The notes beneath the pieces are model-generated. The model was not told the DNA's origin and did no database searches. It was given only the letters and a program-made list of their open reading frames with translations. From Saccoglossus kowalevskii (lineage: Eukaryota; Hemichordata; Enteropneusta; Harrimaniidae): DNA of 23,913 nt. Position numbers and translations under genes: made by a program. Below, in pieces: positions 21,040 to 23,913 of the stretch (position 1 is its first letter; every line of letters begins with the position of its first letter). Where the stretch lies: assembly GCF_000003605.2 (NCBI RefSeq), contig NW_003134842.1, positions 162,174 to 186,086 on the forward strand, read 5' to 3'.

Positions 21040-21300
21040 AACGCAATCTATAGTGTGCAATTCTGAATCAATAAACTCTTTTTTTTCAATAGGAGAATGA
21101 ATGTTATTGAGTTATCGCTTTTAAATTGATATTCACAGCTACTGATGATTGAACTAGTTATATTATCAAATATATTATAATATATATTACAGATCTCACA
21201 GAATTATTGGATTGAAAGTTTATGTGACGTTGAGGCAATTTTGACGTCATTATTAGTACCAGAAACGCCAACCCAGCTGAAGTTTACAAGAAAATCCTGA
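13657..21300 (+). CDS. mitochondrial-clan cytochrome P450, copy B (nine exons, 516 aa)
   Basis: Exons: 13657-14081, 16284-16480, 16586-16789, 18557-18726, 19242-19408, 19871-19949, 20318-20474, 20734-20777, 21193-21300. All introns are GT-AG and the frame is intact to TGA. An in-frame ATG at 13648 would add MNK, but 13657 matches copy A and has the better context (AAAATGG). Seen: Arg-rich acid-free residues 1-32; IPGPP; WKRNR from 147; AAVDT 328-332; ETLR 385-388; FKPDRW; FGFGSRMCLG 458-467 with heme ligand Cys465; Lys380 and Lys384 in helix K. Against copy A, exons 4 and 5 are almost unchanged in protein (two and one differences), while exons 1 and 3 (N terminus, F-G region) differ most. The residue after the heme-loop Gly is Lys, not Arg as in A. 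Introns 1 and 3 are enlarged by repeats. No defect is seen, so I expect an active enzyme, perhaps with a shifted substrate. Confidence 0.93.
14540..14693 (-). mobile_element. TIR mini-element A, copy 2 (154 bp, intron 1 of P450-B)
   Basis: The reverse complement matches copy 1 at 11564-11726 along its length, with one shortened end (TAAAGCGTCACCTGC in place of the longer TIR). TAAAGC and GCTTTA form the termini. It abuts a fragment of element B. Confidence 0.78.
14693..14780 (-). mobile_element. TIR mini-element B, fragment (intron 1 of P450-B)
   Basis: It carries one terminus of element B: CCGCGCCACGCATGCACGAG, then GGTATGGGTCTTATAA, then GACTTTGAC, matching the right end of the copy at 12890-13190 read in reverse. 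Similarity fades after about 14780. Confidence 0.65.
15256..15863. mobile_element. 608-bp non-autonomous element with 8-bp target duplication (hAT-like), intron 1 of P450-B
   Basis: It is flanked by the perfect direct repeat GTTTATTC (15248-15255 and 15864-15871). The termini are AGGTGCAGTCAACG and CGTTAACTGCACCT, inverted repeats with one mismatch in 14. An 8-bp duplication is typical of hAT transposons. The interior is a pyrimidine-rich minisatellite and a CCC-rich degenerate stretch with no transposase frame. The open frames within it (15351-15650) are products of the repeat. Confidence 0.72.
15419..15590 (+). repeat. pyrimidine-rich minisatellite, 62-bp period made of two ~31-bp halves
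   Basis: TTGCTCCCACTGCCCTCTCC starts at 15421 and recurs at 15483 and 15545 (62-bp spacing). Half-way through each unit a related block, TTTGTTCCCCGCTGC, appears. It forms the core of the 608-bp element and is strongly strand-asymmetric (C/T on plus). Confidence 0.85.
17510..17912 (+). repeat. degenerate ~36-38-bp tandem repeat in intron 3 of P450-B
   Basis: About ten decayed units share CAGGGCCACTGAGT, then TTATG or TACATG, then TCCCC(A/T)AGAT. Examples are near 17580, 17610, 17670, 17708 and 17890. The unit length drifts and the similarity is modest. It has no counterpart in the 371-bp intron 3 of P450-A, so it arrived after the duplication or was lost from A. Confidence 0.7.
17959..18175 (-). 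mobile_element. TIR mini-element B, long partial copy (intron 3 of P450-B)
   Basis: Read in reverse it matches most of 12890-13190: GCGCCACGCATGCGCGAGAT, ATGGGTCTCATATAA, GACTTTGACTGTTGCGCAG, GTACAAACTGAGAC, AAGCTTTAATT, GGAGTCACC and GATTTCCATTAG. It stops short of the second terminus. Confidence 0.78.
20952..21037. repeat. (AT)43 dinucleotide repeat in intron 8 of P450-B
   Basis: An uninterrupted 86-base AT run lies about 155 bases before the last exon. It can extrude as a cruciform and is prone to length change and assembly error. Intron 8 of P450-A has none. Confidence 0.97.
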
Positions 21301-21393
21301 AGTTTGCTACTTTATTGCAGACACTTTGTGATTTTGTTATGTACAGTATCTGCACTTAAATTAATAGTTGAAATTATTTATTTCATAGATTTC

Positions 21394-21412
21394 AAAAAAA
21401 AAAAAAAATAAG
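21394..21412 (+). terminator. A15 run and AATAAG, possible 3' end region of P450-B
   Basis: There is no AATAAA or ATTAAA between the stop (21300) and here; the first near-match is AATAAG (21407-21412) after a run of 15 A. It lies directly before the inverted 157-bp-type element, which could supply the real 3' end. Confidence 0.2.
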
Positions 21413-21424
21413 TAAACCGTGCCA

Positions 21425-21745
21425 TTTTTTAGCTCCGCTGTCGATTAGTCGAGCAGAGTTTATCATATAAGTGATTGTCCGCCGTCGTCCGTGTCAACGT
21501 TTTATTTTTTCGACTTCCTCTTGAAAACTACAATTGTTATTGCTTTGATACTTGGTGTATATAATATACTGATATCTTCAATTCTCTAATTTTGATGAAT
21601 ATTTTTGTCATATTTTTAACTTCTTGTTAAAAGCCGCAAGTCCGATTGTTTTGATAGTATATATATAGGTACCTCAGGTGGACCTCTTTAAGATTTTTTT
21701 CATTTTTTAATGATATCTTCAGTTCTGTTATTCTTCACAAAACAG
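21425..21745 (-). repeat. inverted copy of the 157-bp tandem-repeat element (about one core unit)
   Basis: Read on the minus strand it contains GAGGTCCACCTGAGGTACCT, CTTGCGGCTTTTAACAAG, AATATTCATCAAAATTAGAG and AAGATATC, then the end block with AAGTCGAAAAAATAAAACG, TTGACACGGACGACGGCGG, CAATCACTTATATGATAA and the terminal hairpin. Compared with the copy at 1-655 it has one core unit and a deletion in the last unit. The left copy reads toward the P450 pair and this one reads back toward it, so the hairpin ends face inwards. Confidence 0.82.
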
Positions 21746-23913
21746 TTATAATTTTTATCAAGCCATTGGATCATGTGGGCAATGCAATACGCTGCACTTA
21801 GATTGAGTACTGAGCTGAGATGTGTCAACCAATGTTGACAATACCCGTGTCAACAACTGTGATGATGTTGGTTACTATATATGATATTAAAAACTCAAAC
21901 AATCTCTTTCAAATGTGTAAAATAGTCCTGCTTTTTCAAAATAGTCCACGACTTTAAGCTAATTGAAATGTATCAGACTAACATTGTTTTATTTTTCACA
22001 TAATTACGATAGAAATTATATTAAGTTGTATGACCTTATTTTATATTCGCCATACTTAACCTAAGATAATTGAACAGATTGGAATATTCTCTCTTTTATA
22101 CAGAAAATGACGTATCACAACCTTTATTAGTATATATCAGTTCTACATATCCTACATTTTTCTAATTTAGATATGCAATTCAAATTCATTCAGTTTTATA
22201 TATTTTTTTATCTATATGTCAATAATTCGTGTGTTAATTCACGTTTACTACCCGTAACCATTATTGTAATTATATCACTTTTACTTCGTGTCTATTGGCA
22301 AAAGAATGATATTTACTTTTGACATCAAACTATTTTAGTTTAGAGTCGTCGTTTACTAATCGTTAGAGACCTGTTGATGATGTGGGTTGAATTCTTTGGC
22401 CAACTTGTTCAATAAGAAAACCATCTCTTCGTCTTTGTCAACTAAGCCGTTGCCAGTTGACTAAAGCTGCAGGGCTTAGCCAAGGTCTAATTTACAATAG
22501 CCGTGTACAAATTATTTTAAAGGTATAGGGCTGGGATAATGTCGGTTTAAAAGTTAAATAAAGACATTACTTATATAACAATGTTGTGTCATCATTAGAC
22601 GCCAGCAACCACTGCTGTGCAACTTCTCCAGCACTTATAACGGCTTACTTTCTGCACCAGCACACAATTCGGTGCATATGTGAGCTAGGAAATATATTCA
22701 TATTTTTTTTAAATGGAAAGGTAAATAATTTTTACAATCTACCACAAATTACAAGACAACTAAAACCTTTCGAAGCTTGATTAGGCTTGACTGGGCTCCG
22801 GTTGTTTGACTATAAGCTAGATATCTGTTACACACAAAAGTAGGGTCTAACGCATTACCACCCAAAACAGATCTATGGTATTTTTTCCCATTTAGTCGAT
22901 ATATAAAAGCCGTATATTGTTGCATTTTTAATAAATTATAATAGACAAATTCAACGAAAAATTGACGAAAAGTCTAACTATGTACTGATTTGCCTTTTTA
23001 GATTGTACAAGCATAACATACACCGGGAAAACATTAGAGACAACACATTTTAAAACGATATATATAGTAATACAAAGAAAGTATTGTATTTTATATAATT
23101 ATTGTGTTGCATTATTTGTGCATTTAGTTGGATGGAGAAAGACAATGTTTTCTAAAAAAAAATATTTCTTGTCATGTCTTGTTGTAGTGGTCACTTCTCC
23201 GTATTTTACCACTGGACGGTCATGAATATATTTCCCGCATGATACAGATATTTATGTGTTCATTAGGTTGTAAGTAAGATATTTCAAAGAAGGTTTACTG
23301 GCCTACTAGATTGAAGGAGACTGAAAGAAGTAAGGATTGGATAATCATCTTGTTTGATCTTAAAAATAAGATCTACTAAGTGGTTAAGTCGATGACACGC
23401 ATGGAGTAACAGATTCCTTGTGTCACCAAGTAACCTGTAGAATACTGTGTGGGTAATATTTTTATATTGATTTTTGTTGCATTTGCAGCAAATAGTAACC
23501 AAACAATGAGAAATCTATAGGATTGGATATACCTCTCAGCTGGCTTCACATGCATAGTAAGTTCAAGATTACCTAACCGGTGCTTACACCAAGATTTAGT
23601 TACAGCACCTGACGGTCTGTGGTTACAGCTTCATGTTCCAAGTAATCGCATTGACATTACAATAGAAAATCATGAAAGACTGGCACTCCCATGCAATTAA
23701 TAGCGAGTGAAATTCCTGGGATTGAAACATATATTTTGAAGTCACTGATGTAGGCAATGAATAACTTCAACTGGGTGAAATGATGTTTTGGGGTGTAGTT
23801 TACATTGTGTATGGAGTGGTAGGGTCGGGTGTAATTTGTTCATTTCCAACTCTTATGAAGTCACGTAGAATTTCACTTAATTTATTTTTGCTGACATGTT
23901 TTCAAGCATAACG
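21746..23913. other. right flank, no gene supported
   Basis: AT-rich DNA. Frames at 22586-22780 (plus) and 23284-23502 (minus, 72 codons) and an ATG-less frame at about 23519-23700 (plus, ending LALPCN) show no recognised domain or convincing pair of splice sites. I see no third P450 copy before the window ends. Confidence 0.4.

Noticed and set aside
21394-21408. A15 run as the tail of a retrotransposed insert
   Set aside because: It has no target duplication that I can see and abuts an unrelated repeat in the opposite orientation.
22375-22420. Possible tRNA-derived SINE (a GGTTGAATTC B-box-like word)
   Set aside because: No convincing A box at the right distance, no cloverleaf and no second copy in the window.
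23519-23700. ATG-less open frame of about 59 codons near the right edge
   Set aside because: It looks fairly protein-like, but has no recognised motif and no clear splice partner, so I did not call it a gene.

Overview
This is intron-rich, AT-rich animal nuclear DNA. It shows GT-AG introns, mitochondrial-clan cytochrome P450 genes, many short palindromic DNA elements, and a 157-bp satellite-like element that resembles (from memory) the 'pearl'/Helitron-like elements of bivalves. I infer a marine invertebrate, most likely a mollusc; the species cannot be fixed from the sequence alone.

The core is a tandem, same-strand pair of complete nine-exon P450 genes: P450-A at 6067-11360 (520 aa) and P450-B at 13657-21300 (516 aa). 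I rebuilt both from splice signals. All eight introns sit at the same codon positions and phases, exons 2-9 have identical lengths, and parts of the introns still align, so this is a local duplication. By hand count the proteins are about 80% identical. Both have an acid-free, Arg-rich N terminus and no membrane anchor, the C-helix WxxxR, an I-helix AAVDT with Ala where Gly is usual, ExxR, FKPDRW and the FGFGxRMCxG heme loop. They also carry the lysine pair in helix K that adrenodoxin contacts in vertebrate mitochondrial P450s. They should be mitochondrial monooxygenases fed by a ferredoxin/ferredoxin-reductase chain. The substrate is unknown.

The left flank (1-6000) holds a 157-bp tandem-repeat element (1-655), a 62-bp minisatellite (1021-1391), and two hidden minus-strand exons. 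One (2402-2499) is the first coding exon of an ANKS1A/ANKS1B-like ankyrin-repeat gene that runs leftwards out of the window. The other (5054-5220) is a Lys/Glu-rich final exon of an unrecognised gene.

The spacer between the P450 genes (11361-13656) and the enlarged introns 1 and 3 of P450-B are full of small non-autonomous elements. There are two inverted copies of a ~160-bp TIR element, three copies of a ~300-bp TIR element, a palindromic element abutting one of them, and a 608-bp element with an 8-bp target duplication (hAT-like). A second, inverted copy of the 157-bp element lies just beyond P450-B (21425-21745), so the pair of genes is bracketed by inverted copies of one repeat family. 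From 21746 to the end I found no gene I could support.

No wholly new system is evident. The most interesting points are the young P450 pair with a perfectly identical 127-bp tract (possible gene conversion), the different proximal promoters of the two copies (an NR5A/ERR-type site in A, CRE/E-box-type sites in B), and the dense nest of elements that has rebuilt the regulatory and intronic DNA of copy B.
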